The notes below the pieces were generated by a model. That model worked only from the letters and a program-made list of their open reading frames with translations. It made no database searches and was not told the DNA's origin. A DNA stretch of 64,000 nucleotides. It comes from Acidobacteriota bacterium. Lineage in GTDB: Bacteria > Acidobacteriota > Terriglobia > Bryobacterales > Bryobacteraceae. This document shows, one piece after another, positions 9,101 through 17,500 of this stretch (position 1 is the stretch's first letter; each line of letters starts with the position of its first letter). The stretch lies in the NCBI GenBank assembly GCA_014584705.1, contig JACTMJ010000016.1:1-64000 (forward strand), read 5' to 3'. The position numbers and the translations under genes are program-made.

Positions 9101-9317
9101 CAATGTAGTTTCCCGACGCATCCGACGTCACGGTGCGCGATTCGCCGGTGAGGCTGTTGCTGACGACAACGGTGGCACCGGGAACGGCTGCGTTCGATTC
9201 GTCGAGAACCGTGCCGAGAATCGTGCCGGTCACCTGGGCGGAAAGCGGCACGGTCAGGAGCCCCAGGATCACCATGGCTAAGGCCAGCAAGCGGAAATTG
9301 GGTAATCGCTTTACCAT
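6108..9317 (-). CDS. Oar-like TonB-dependent outer-membrane receptor
   Basis: A 1069-residue outer-membrane protein. Order: Sec signal peptide (about 1-28, ending LSAQ), a carboxypeptidase-regulatory-like beta domain (about 29-115, with the SGNYIVTALPVGQYKVEV block), a plug region (NDLPLNGRNVYDLAITLPGV), and a long beta-barrel ending in the aromatic terminus ALKYSF recognised by the BAM machinery. This is the CarboxypepD_reg/Oar type that is expanded in Acidobacteria and thought to import oligosaccharides or similar ligands; the ligand here is unknown. The ATG at 9317 has a strong AAGGAGG ribosome site and precedes the signal peptide, so the longer upstream reading is rejected. A TATAAT lies at 9351-9356, and a terminator follows at 5989-6017. 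It is transcribed alone. Confidence 0.93.
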   Translation of the reverse strand: MVKRLPNFRLLALAMVILGLLTVPLSAQVTGTILGTVLDESNAAVPGATVVVSNSLTGESRTVTSDASGNYIVTALPVGQYKVEVRLDGFKTFVATGVGLEVNQNLRLDARLVVGAVTESVEVTTEAAHVDSYQTQIGAVVDTNRVNDLPLNGRNVYDLAITLPGVSNTNFNTVSSNAGAYLNVNGSRTRQSTFMLDGAFNNDLFRNSGNSSPNPDAVQEFRLITSNFNAEFGRSPGAVFNVVLKSGTNAFHGSAFEFLRNDKLNARPFFQPSVPQLRQNQYGFSAGGPVIRNKTFFFGSFQGLKIRSKSFVNSATPPTAAERTGDFSAAAASQRPVDPLTNKPFAGARIPTARIDTVAATIMERYVPLPNTADNRLEASGSSKDNENQYLVKIDHMLNSNHKVYGSVFWINGSSYEPFPSSTQIPNYANNSTKYRQRNVVVSHDWIVSPTMLNQAQFSWNNRDTPIVDEFSHSWSDYGSNVTLGAGPPRPPQIFVNGRWQMGTFGANGQMQQTYSASNTFTATLGSHTVKAGGWYMYGKFDEIGNWLGAGQVRFTGNFTKNTLADFMLGEAASFRQNNGLARVFRSNSLHAFVQDDWRVSPRVTLNLGMRYEINMPLVSTTDELATFRFNVQSTTIPKAPLGQLFYGDKGIPRGMAKSDFNNFAPRVGIAYDPTGSGRTAIRAGYGVFYAVSFANVTSNLQGQPFLVDVTVFGTPNLKDPWSSVAGGSPFPYTLDRENPRFSLPLTTNYYDQNAATPYVQHYSLAIEHQLTSTLTAQVAYVGNTSRKLFFQRDANAPIYIDGKSTAANVNARRPYLPGTFAQIAHTNTGSNAHYDSLQLTFRQRLAKGFSINGAYTFSKSIDEISDDIFSATAVALVDSNNRLLDRGASGFNSPHVFVVSYLWDLPGTSRYGWFGKQVINGWQLSGITRFDSGNPFTVSAGTDTNLDGNANDRADLVGDPKLSSGRARDEWLMRYFNTDAFAKPAAGTPGTAGRSIIYGPGSATWNISAFKNFELRENHRLQFRSEFFSAFNHPNFSNPNSALNNKNFGRILGAGGARVVQFALKYSF

Positions 9318-9350
9318 TGAACTCTGCCTCCTTCTTGAACACCAATGCTC

Positions 9351-9356
9351 ATTATA
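9351..9356 (-). promoter_or_regulatory. Candidate -10 box of the receptor gene
   Basis: Minus-strand TATAAT 33 nt before the ATG at 9317. The -35 at standard spacing is weak (a TTGAAG lies too close at 12 nt), so an activator or an alternative sigma factor may be involved. Confidence 0.4.
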
Positions 9357-9441
9357 GGACCAACTGATCTTCAATTGGAGCACCTTACTGGTATTGCCGA
9401 CCGCTGACTTCGGAGGAGACAGTGGCATAATCGGGGAGTCT

Positions 9442-10206
9442 ATGGCGATTGATATCCCCAAGCTTCGCGCCTTGCTGCCCGGACGAGAGATCCATTGGCA
9501 TCAGGAGACGGAATCCACGATGCATGAGGCATCGCTGCTCGCACGCCAGGAATCGCCTCATGGCACGATCGTTGGCGCGGACCGGCAAACGCAAGGCCAG
9601 GGGCGGATGGGCCGGGAATGGCTGTCTCCAGCGGGCGACGGCCTCTATGTAACGCTCGTTCTGCGCCCAAAGGTGCCGCCTCAGGATTCGCCTCTCGTGA
9701 CCGTCTGCCTCGGGCTGGCCGTTGCGGAATCTCTTGCGCGGGTCGCCGATCTGCGGACCGATCTGCGCTGGCCGAACGATGTGCTTGTTCACGAGCGGAA
9801 ACTGGCCGGCATTCTCGTAAAATACGAGGACGGCGCGTTTCTGGCCGGTATTGGCATCAATATGGAGCAACAATCTTTTCCGGATGGGTTGAGCACGCCC
9901 GCCACGTCGCTGGCGCTCGAAGGCCGCCCCGGCGCGTCTCGGGAAGCGCTGCTTGCCCAGATCGCGAAACTCGTCGACAGCCAATTGCACATGCTCGCCG
10001 AGGGCGGCAAGGGCCGCGTAATCGAGATGTTCACACTCGTCTCCAGTTACGCCCGTGGCAAGCTCGTCGAAGTGGAATTCGCCTCCTCGGTCGAACGGGG
10101 GGTTACCGACGGGCTGAACGAAGACGGGTACCTCTGGCTCCGGCTGCCCAACGGCAAGCGCAAGCTGGTGGTGGCGGGCGGCGTTCGCCCCGTCGCCAGC
10201 GTCTAG
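9442..10206 (+). CDS. birA: Biotin--[acetyl-CoA-carboxylase] ligase, catalytic type
   Basis: A 254-residue biotin protein ligase that attaches biotin to the carboxyl-carrier protein via biotinyl-AMP. Key blocks: the TESTMHEA substrate region, the biotinyl-AMP loop GQGRMGREW (family GRGRxGRxW), SPAGDGLYVTLVLRP, LRWPNDVL and KLAGILVKY, then GIGIN and the small C-terminal SH3-like domain. It has no N-terminal helix-turn-helix, so it is the non-regulatory group I enzyme. The ATG at 9442 has GGGGAG 3-8 nt upstream and is preferred over an in-frame upstream start; a TGGCATAAT sequence at 9422-9430 may be an extended -10 box. coaX follows after 23 bp, a common cofactor gene pair. Confidence 0.95.
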   Translation: MAIDIPKLRALLPGREIHWHQETESTMHEASLLARQESPHGTIVGADRQTQGQGRMGREWLSPAGDGLYVTLVLRPKVPPQDSPLVTVCLGLAVAESLARVADLRTDLRWPNDVLVHERKLAGILVKYEDGAFLAGIGINMEQQSFPDGLSTPATSLALEGRPGASREALLAQIAKLVDSQLHMLAEGGKGRVIEMFTLVSSYARGKLVEVEFASSVERGVTDGLNEDGYLWLRLPNGKRKLVVAGGVRPVASV

Positions 10207-10229
10207 ACGGAAAAGGGAGCGGAACGTCC

Positions 10230-11003
10230 ATGCTGCTGGCACTCGACGCTGGGAATACGAACATCACGGTGGGCGTTTGGGATGGCGACGTCCTGGTGAC
10301 GCGCTGGCGCTTGCGCACCTTGCGCGATCAAACCGCCGATGAGTGGGGAATCCTGCTGCGGAACCTCTTTGATTTCGCCAGCCTCGATCAATCCGCCGTA
10401 ACCGGCGTGATCATTGCGAGCGTGGTGCCGCCCCTCGAAGCGTCGCTGCGGATGATGAGCAAGCGCTATTTCTCCCGCGATGCGCTGTTTGTGACAAGCG
10501 ACACCGATACCGGAATCACGATCCGCTACGACAACCCGCGCGAGGTGGGGGCGGACCGGATCGTGAACGCCGTGGCCGCGTATAACAAGTATGGCGGCCC
10601 CGTGATTGTCGTCGATCTCGGCACGGCCATCACGTTTGACGTGATCTCCGCGGGCGCGGAATACCTGGGCGGCGTAATCTGTCCGGGAATCGGTATCAGC
10701 ATCGAGGCCCTGGTCAGCCGGACGGCGCGCCTTCCGCAAGTGGACTTTTGCGATCCCGGTTCGGTGATCGGCAAGACCACCGTCGCCAGCATGCAATCCG
10801 GGCTCTATTATGGGGCCATCGGCATGATTGACGCGATTGCGGAACGGCTGCTGGCGGAGTTGGGCGGCGGCGCCAAACTGGTAGCCACCGGCGGCCAGGC
10901 GTCGATGATCCTCAAGGATTCGCGTTACCTCCACAGCGTGGACGAGGACATCACACTGGACGGTCTGCGGCTGATTTGGAACCGGGTGCGGAAGGCTGCT
11001 TAG
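10230..11003 (+). CDS. coaX: Type III pantothenate kinase
   Basis: A 257-residue CoaX, which phosphorylates pantothenate in the first step of coenzyme A synthesis. The ASKHA-fold motifs are present: DAGNTNITVGVWDG at the N-terminus, GADRIVNAVAAYNKY in the middle, and VVDLGTAITFDVI followed by GGVICPGI. The ATG at 10230 has AAAAGGGAG 10 nt upstream; the open frame extends into birA but the family begins here. It is co-transcribed with birA, as in many bacteria. Confidence 0.96.
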   Translation: MLLALDAGNTNITVGVWDGDVLVTRWRLRTLRDQTADEWGILLRNLFDFASLDQSAVTGVIIASVVPPLEASLRMMSKRYFSRDALFVTSDTDTGITIRYDNPREVGADRIVNAVAAYNKYGGPVIVVDLGTAITFDVISAGAEYLGGVICPGIGISIEALVSRTARLPQVDFCDPGSVIGKTTVASMQSGLYYGAIGMIDAIAERLLAELGGGAKLVATGGQASMILKDSRYLHSVDEDITLDGLRLIWNRVRKAA

Positions 11004-11022
11004 CCATGGGAGCGCGTCGGCA

Positions 11023-11985
11023 ATGGGCGGAGTTGTGTTGCGGCCGACAGTAACGAGGCGGGCTTTGCTGGGAGTGATGGCGAGCCTCGCGCCATTGCCG
11101 CGCGGAGCGGCCGCCAATTACGAGTCCGCGATGACAGCCACCCTCCGGCAGTTCTGTCTGAGAACCTTCGTCTCCGCGCGAGGCGGTTTGGCTTTGGCGG
11201 CGGTTGGGAGCGATGGACTCCTGTTCGCCTCCCACCCTGCAATTGTGCGCGAAACCCTATGGAAACCGGGCTCCACGGTGAAGCCTTTCCTGTTGCAACA
11301 CTTGCTGGAGCAAGGCCTGTTGCGGGCGGAGGAGTCCTTTCCCTGCCCCGGCGGACCGCTGCCTTTCGCCGGCCGGCGCTTCGATTGTTCGCATGCGCCG
11401 CAGGGCGCGCCGCTCGACCCCGCCACGGCGCTCGCTCTCTCCTGCAACCACTGCTTTTTGCACTGGGCGGAGCGTCTGGCACGAGCGCGCGGGGGCCGCG
11501 CCTCCTTCGCCGAAGCCCTGCGGCGGGCGGGTTTCTCCGCACGGCAAGTGTTCGGGCAACGGTGCGCTCCGGCATCGGTTAGCAACCCGGCTTCCAAGGA
11601 AGCGATGCTGCTGCAGGCTCTGGGGGAAGCAAATGTGGTGACGACGCCGCTCGCCCTGCTCGAGGCCTACCGCCGCCTGCTCGCTTCGCCATCCGGCGGG
11701 GAATTGCCGCCCGCGATGCGGGTGCCGCGCCAGGGGATGCGCGATTGCGTGCGAGCGGGCACAGGCGCGGAGGCACGGGTCGAGGGGCTGGACCTTGGCG
11801 GCAAGACCGGCACCGCGACGTCCTCGGACCGCCTCTCGCTGAACGGCTGGATGGTCAGCTTCTGGCCCGCGGCACGGCCGGCGCTGGTGATGGTCGTGTT
11901 CGTCGAGAACGGCCGCGGCGGCGCGGAAGCGGCCCCCATCGCGGGCGCGGCTTGGCGCGCGCTGCGCCCCCACTTGCCGGTATGA
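11023..11985 (+). CDS. Small secreted penicillin-binding-type transpeptidase
   Basis: A 320-residue protein consisting of an export signal (TRRALLG motif, then hydrophobic stretch to about residue 31) and a compact penicillin-binding transpeptidase domain. All three active-site motifs can be read: SxxK as STVK at 84-87, SxN as SCN at 141-143, and KTG at 262-264. Such domains cross-link or trim peptidoglycan and bind beta-lactams. It is much shorter than class B PBPs (typically over 550 residues) and lacks the dimerisation/pedestal domain. It has five cysteines within 110-185, unusual for an exported PBP. Its TGA overlaps the start of the SpoIID-like gene (ATGA), so the two products are probably made together and may act on the same glycan. 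Confidence 0.8.
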   Translation: MGGVVLRPTVTRRALLGVMASLAPLPRGAAANYESAMTATLRQFCLRTFVSARGGLALAAVGSDGLLFASHPAIVRETLWKPGSTVKPFLLQHLLEQGLLRAEESFPCPGGPLPFAGRRFDCSHAPQGAPLDPATALALSCNHCFLHWAERLARARGGRASFAEALRRAGFSARQVFGQRCAPASVSNPASKEAMLLQALGEANVVTTPLALLEAYRRLLASPSGGELPPAMRVPRQGMRDCVRAGTGAEARVEGLDLGGKTGTATSSDRLSLNGWMVSFWPAARPALVMVVFVENGRGGAEAAPIAGAAWRALRPHLPV

Positions 11986-13754
11986 TGCGCCATGCCTTCG
12001 CTTCGGTGTTGCTGCTGCTGGCGACGATCGCTCCGCTCGCCGCCCAGGCCCCCAGCTATCGCGTCCGTCTTTTCTGGAAGAGCGTCCCGGAGGCCATTGA
12101 GATTGCACCCTCGCTCCCCTTTGTGAGTGCCCGTGCGCCGCATCTCCGGATTGGAAACGAGACGACGGCCTGGCTGCGCGGGCCGCTGCTCGTAAAAGCG
12201 CGGGGGCCATCGCTTGCGCTTGGCACGCGCTACCCGTCGCGGGCCGGCAAACTCGAAGCCGAAGGGGAACTGCGCTTGCGTGTTCCGGGCAGGCCGTGGG
12301 GCACGCTGCGGGGTTCGCTTCGAATCTGGTCCCAGGACGGCGAACTGGAGTTGGAGGCCACGCTCCCGCGCGAGGAGTACGTGAAGGCGGTACTGGCGGG
12401 CGAAGCGGGTGGCATCCGGGAGCCGGAAGCGCTGCGGGCCATCGCCGTCGCCATCCGCGGTTACGCCTTCGCCGATGCCGGGCGGCACGAGGCCGAGGGC
12501 TTCCATTTTTGCGATACGACACATTGCCAGGACCTGCGCCTCGTGGAACGCAGCGCCGCCCTCGACCGCGCCGTGGACGACACCGCCGATGAACTCCTAT
12601 GGCACAACGGCGAGCCCGTGCCCGCGTATCATCACGCCGATTCCGGAGGGCACACCGAGAGCGCGCAGGCGGTTTGGGGAGACAACGCGCCGGCATGGAT
12701 CGAGGGACGCGCGGACCCCTACAGCGCCTCGCCCGCCCCGCTCACCTGGAGTGCGCGTCTGGCCAAGTCCGAGATCGCGCGCGCCCTGCGGGCCGAAGGA
12801 ATTTCCGTGCAAGGCGAGCCCCATGTGGCTGTCCGGAGCCGCACCGGCTCCGGACGCGCCGCGCGCGTTCAAGTGGGAAGCCGCGAGATGCCGGCCTCCG
12901 ATTTTCGCTTCGCCATTGGCCGCCAACTGGGCTGGCAACTACTGAAGAGCGATCTCTACGAGACACACGATCAAGGTGCCTTCGTCCGTTTTGACGGGCG
13001 AGGCAATGGGCACGGAGTGGGCCTCTCGCAGCGCGGCGCCGCCGAGATGGCGCGGCAAGGCGCGGACTACCGGCGGATTCTCGCGTTCTACTTCCCCGGC
13101 ACCAGGGTCGGTGTGAGCGCGCAAGGAGCGGAGTGGCGGATGCTGCGCACGGAGCGCCTGCGATTCCTGTTTGCTCCCGGCTCGGAAGATCCGTCGTTCG
13201 TCTCCATGGTGAGCGGCGAGCTTGCCCGCCTCGAAGCCGAGACCCAATACCGTTCGCGGCACGAGTGGACGTTCCGCGTGTATCCCAGCCTCGACCTCTT
13301 CCGGAATGCTTCCGGGCTTGGCGGCGATGTGGCCGCGGCCGCGCGAGGGCGAGAAATTCACCTGCAACCTCTCGCGACGCTGCGCGGCCAGGGCAATTTA
13401 CGCGCCACGGTTCGGCATGAACTTGCCCACGCGCTGATCCTCGACGAAGCGCAGCGCCCCCTCCCGGAATGGCTGCACGAGGCGATGGCCCGATGGCTGA
13501 GCGAAGGGCTGGATTCGTTCGGAACCTCGCGATTGCCCCCCTGCGCGGGTGTGAACGGCTTCGAAGACCTGGAACGCAAGACGGCGGGTGGCTACGAGGC
13601 GCGGCGCACGGCTTCCCTGGTGGCGGCTTCCTTTCTGCGCCGGGCCATCCGGCGTCTGGGCCGGCAGACCGTGCTAGGCTGGCCGCGGACCGGCTTTCCC
13701 GGCCACCACCAGGACGCTCTCCCTGGGCTGCTTCGTCAAGCGTGCCAACAGTGA
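11982..13754 (+). CDS. SpoIID/LytB-domain protein fused to a MA-like metallopeptidase
   Basis: A 590-residue exported protein. After a signal peptide (about 1-22, ending LAAQA) comes a SpoIID domain: EEYVKAVLAGEAG, EALRAIAVAIRGYAFAD, the CDTTHCQDL segment, YHHADSGGHTES, and the GNGHGVGLSQRGAAEMA block. SpoIID enzymes are lytic transglycosylases acting on denuded peptidoglycan glycan. The C-terminal part is a gluzincin-type peptidase with HELAH at 479-483 and a likely third ligand in LPEWLHEAMARW. The gene starts at ATGATG and overlaps the upstream transpeptidase gene by four bases, implying translational coupling. Its last 81 bases overlap the convergent membrane-protein gene; the final 25 or so residues are not domain-like. 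Confidence 0.85.
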   Translation: MMRHAFASVLLLLATIAPLAAQAPSYRVRLFWKSVPEAIEIAPSLPFVSARAPHLRIGNETTAWLRGPLLVKARGPSLALGTRYPSRAGKLEAEGELRLRVPGRPWGTLRGSLRIWSQDGELELEATLPREEYVKAVLAGEAGGIREPEALRAIAVAIRGYAFADAGRHEAEGFHFCDTTHCQDLRLVERSAALDRAVDDTADELLWHNGEPVPAYHHADSGGHTESAQAVWGDNAPAWIEGRADPYSASPAPLTWSARLAKSEIARALRAEGISVQGEPHVAVRSRTGSGRAARVQVGSREMPASDFRFAIGRQLGWQLLKSDLYETHDQGAFVRFDGRGNGHGVGLSQRGAAEMARQGADYRRILAFYFPGTRVGVSAQGAEWRMLRTERLRFLFAPGSEDPSFVSMVSGELARLEAETQYRSRHEWTFRVYPSLDLFRNASGLGGDVAAAARGREIHLQPLATLRGQGNLRATVRHELAHALILDEAQRPLPEWLHEAMARWLSEGLDSFGTSRLPPCAGVNGFEDLERKTAGGYEARRTASLVAASFLRRAIRRLGRQTVLGWPRTGFPGHHQDALPGLLRQACQQ

Positions 13755-14534
13755 GAGGAACAGGAGCCAGACGGCGGTCGCGAGCGCAAGCGCCGCTCCA
13801 AAGCGAAGGAGCATGCTGGCCGTCGCCATGGGGACGCCTTCGATTGCCGGCACCCAATCAACCAGTTTGGAGGGGGCCCAAACGCCAAGGGCGAGAAAGA
13901 CCAGCCAGCCCGCCCAGTAAACGGGATTGCGCAGGCTGCGAAGCGCATTGTGCTGCCAAAGGCGGATCCGCCCCCGGCGCAACGTTGCGGTAGCGAGGCC
14001 CGCGAAAGCGGCGAAGAAGACAAGGGGCAGCACCAGCCAGCGGATCGCGTCCAGGACGCCGACGAACACGGCGTTGACGGTATAAAAGCTCACCGGCTTC
14101 TGCGAAACCATCGTGAGGCTGGACGCCACGGGCTTCGCCCAATCGAGCGTGAATGCGTTCAGCCAGGTAATCGACATGCAAAGGAAGCCGAAGGCGGCGA
14201 ACCACAGCAGGCACACCGGAAGCGCGGCAATCGAGCGCTTCGGCATCGATGTCTCGGGCAAGCGAATGCCTTCCGAGGAAACCGGCTGCAGCGGGTGATG
14301 CACCACGTAATAGGAGTTGTAGGTAAACACGGTCAGCAGCAGCAACGCCGCAGCCAGCGTCACGAGGAGCAGCACGGAGAGCAGAACGAGCGGGACGCTC
14401 GATACCGGCAGATAGAGCCATCCCCAAAGACCGCCGAACAGGGCGGGCATGCCCACGAAGTTCGCTCCAAACAGCGAAGGCTTCTTCAGTACCGCTTTCC
14501 ATGCCCCGGCGGGGGCGACCAGCGAGCGCTTCAT
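13674..14534 (-). CDS. Membrane protein of the alpha-2-macroglobulin operon
   Basis: A 286-residue polytopic membrane protein with about six predicted helices (for example around 38-75, 105-128, 150-180, 210-228 and 240-265). No characterised family is recognised. It starts within the stop codon of the alpha-2-macroglobulin gene (ATGA overlap at 14531-14534), so it is translationally coupled to it and probably works with it in the inner membrane. Its 3' end overlaps the convergent SpoIID-like gene by 81 bp. Confidence 0.75.
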   Translation of the reverse strand: MKRSLVAPAGAWKAVLKKPSLFGANFVGMPALFGGLWGWLYLPVSSVPLVLLSVLLLVTLAAALLLLTVFTYNSYYVVHHPLQPVSSEGIRLPETSMPKRSIAALPVCLLWFAAFGFLCMSITWLNAFTLDWAKPVASSLTMVSQKPVSFYTVNAVFVGVLDAIRWLVLPLVFFAAFAGLATATLRRGRIRLWQHNALRSLRNPVYWAGWLVFLALGVWAPSKLVDWVPAIEGVPMATASMLLRFGAALALATAVWLLFLSLLARLTKQPRESVLVVAGKAGPRPA

Positions 14535-17500
14535 GGCTCCACCTCCAGCCCGGCGCTCCCGGTGGTGGCGCGATAGCCCGGCTGATACATGGGCTGCACG
14601 CTCGCCGGGCTCACCTTGAAACTCCCCGGATTCACCACACGCAGAATATGCGTGAACTGCCGCTGGCCGCGTTCAAACTCATATTCGAAGATCGCCGCGC
14701 GGTCGTCGCGATACTCCTTCGCCGAAGGGTTCCAGGACCACCAGGGCGGGCTACTCTCCAGCTCGAAAGATTCCCGGCGGTCGATGAACTCGGTGCCGGA
14801 CGGGATGGGATCTTCGATCATCAGGTAGCGCCACTCCCCGCCCGTAAGCGTCAATCGCGAAGCGAAGACGTCGCCGGGCTTGAGCTTCTCCGGCATTGGA
14901 GCCAGGCGGTACACCGTGCGATCTCCCTTTGAAACCGGTTGCAACAGGAAGTACTCCCGCAGCAGGTTCAGCCCGATGCTTCCTTCGCGCTCGTTCCCCT
15001 GCGGGCGCGAGTAATAGCGCCCCGTGGCCGACCAATATACCCGCCCTTCTCCCGTCGCGGTCACGCGCACGCGATGGACGTTCTCGCGCAGGGAATCCGC
15101 GTCGCGCCGGATGGTGGGCACGTCGAGTTTCAGCGCATCCCCGCCCGTAAAGCGGGACTTCAGCGCACTCTTGCCGTCCAGGAAAACCTCCACATCCAGA
15201 TTGGGTTTCAACTCTCCGCTGCGCGCGAGGTAGTCCGTCAGGCCCAGGATGACCATGGCCGTGGTCTTCGTCGATTCCCAGTAGTAGCCGTTGGACCGGT
15301 TGGCAACCAGCCACGTGACGGCCGGGGCGATACGGTCGCTCTCCGGTTTCGCGAGCAGCAGAAGCTTCACCGCGAAAGCCGTCGTCTCCGCGGAGGTGTT
15401 ATAGGAGATGCCCATCAGGTCGTCCCGCTCTCCAGTCCAATGCGCCAGCCCTTCGGTGGTGGCCGCGCTCTCGACCGCATTGACGAACTCCGGCGTGCGC
15501 GGATCCGCCACCGCGTGAAGGGCCAACCCGGCGAGCGCGAGCCCGTGCGGCGTCATCGCGCGGCGCTGTGCATAGAGCATGTCCTGCACCGGCGGGTCCT
15601 TCTGCCCGCCGCCGAGAAGCGCAAGCCCGATGAAGGCCCGCAGATCCGCGGGAATGGTCTGGTTCTCCAGCAAGCGCGAACGCAGCCAGGCGCGAGCCTG
15701 ATCCATTCGATAGGACTCCACGCTGTAATCTGCCTTCCGCGCTTCTTCCAGACCGAACAGCACGTACGCCGTCATGAAGTCCTGGCTCTCGTCGGAGACC
15801 CACCATCCCCAGCCGCCATCCGGATGCTGATGCGAGTAGAGCCGGTCGAGACCGTCTTGCACCTTGCGGTTGAGTTCGCCACGGTCTACGTTCGAGGGGA
15901 TCTTCAGCGTGGTGAGTGCATTCGAAACGATGATATTGGGCAGGAAGCTCGACATGATCTGCTCCGTGCAGCCATAAGGGTAACTCGTGAGGTATTCGAG
16001 CGCGCTGAAGATGCTGCCGGCCACCGAGGGCGACACTTTGATTTCGAGCGAGCGCGCCCCGGCGATGGCGTCCGCCGGGAAGGCGATCTCGAACTCTTTA
16101 GCCTGTTCGCCACCCTTGACGGAACCCGTGTTCGAGGTCAGGGTCTCAATGCCAAACGGACGGACCGGAATCGTCAATTCGACGGCGTCGGACTCTTCCG
16201 TCCCCAGGGCTTTGCCCGTGATCTTCACTTCGCCCGGCCGGGTGGCGCGCACGCGGTATCGCGCCACCGCCTCCCCACGGGTTCCGACTTCGAGCGGCTG
16301 CTCCGCGGGGCTCAGAAGTTCCAGCCCCTCCACCGCCAGCGTGGTCTGAATGCGCTGCGGCGTCGTAAGATAGTTCATCACAATTGCCGGAATCTCCACC
16401 TCGTCGCCCACGGTGAAGAAACGCGGCACGGCGAGCCGCAGGATCAGGTTCTTGCGAACGATTCGGCGGTCAATGGCGCTGCCAACGCGGGTGTCCGCGG
16501 TGACGGCCCTCACGGTGGTCCTCCAGGTGGTGAGGGCATCCGGCCAGGTGATCTCCGTTCGCGCGCGCCCCTTGGCATCGGTCTTCACGTCCGCCAGCCA
16601 GAGCGCGGTATCCGGAAAATACTTGCGCACCTTCGGATCCACGTAGCGCTCGCTCTTCATCTGCGCGAGGGTCTTGTGCCGTTTTCGCTGCGTGAGCTGG
16701 ATACGCCGTTTGCCGGCCTCCCCGGCAAAATAATAGTCCATGGAATTGGACGTGTAGACCTGGTTATAGCGTTCGCCCCAGAAAAACCTGCTGATCTCAG
16801 AAACATTCTCCGGGCGGATGGCATAGATGGCTTCGTCCACCACGCCCAGGCTGATCTCGGCGTTCGCGGCGGGCTTGCCCTGCCAGTCCTTGGCCTCCAC
16901 CTCAATGGTGCCCTTCTCGCCGGGCTTGAACCGCGGCTTCGATGCCGTCACCGCCACGCTCAGCTTCCGCCGTTTTGCGGGCACATTGATCTTGCGTGTG
17001 CCGGAGTAGTAGCGGTTGTCCTTGAGGAAGGTGGCGCTCAGGAACACGTTCGGCGCAAAATCCTCCGTGATCGGCAGAGCATAGCGCACGGTGCCGTCAG
17101 TGGCGGTCACCACCTTCCGATCGTAGATCTTGCCCGCTTCCACCGTGATCTGTACGGGGACGCCCGGCGAGCCCGCCACCACCAGGATCTGCGCGGTATC
17201 CCCGGCCTCGTAGCGGCTCTTGTCTGGAATAATTTCAATGTTCCGGGATTCCGACCACGTCCATCCGCCGCCGTCCCCGGTCACCCACAAATAATTTTGG
17301 TCTTCCATCTGGCGGCCGTTCGCATCCGTGGATTGAGCCACCAGAACCAGAGATCCGCTCTCCAGCACGGGAATAGTTCCGCTCGCCTTTCCGTCGCTGC
17401 CCGTGCGCAGATCCACCGCCCGCAGAAAGGTGCTCCGGGTCTTTCCGTCTTTCCATTCGCGCCGCTCCACGGCCACTCGCACCGGAACCGCGACGGGCGC

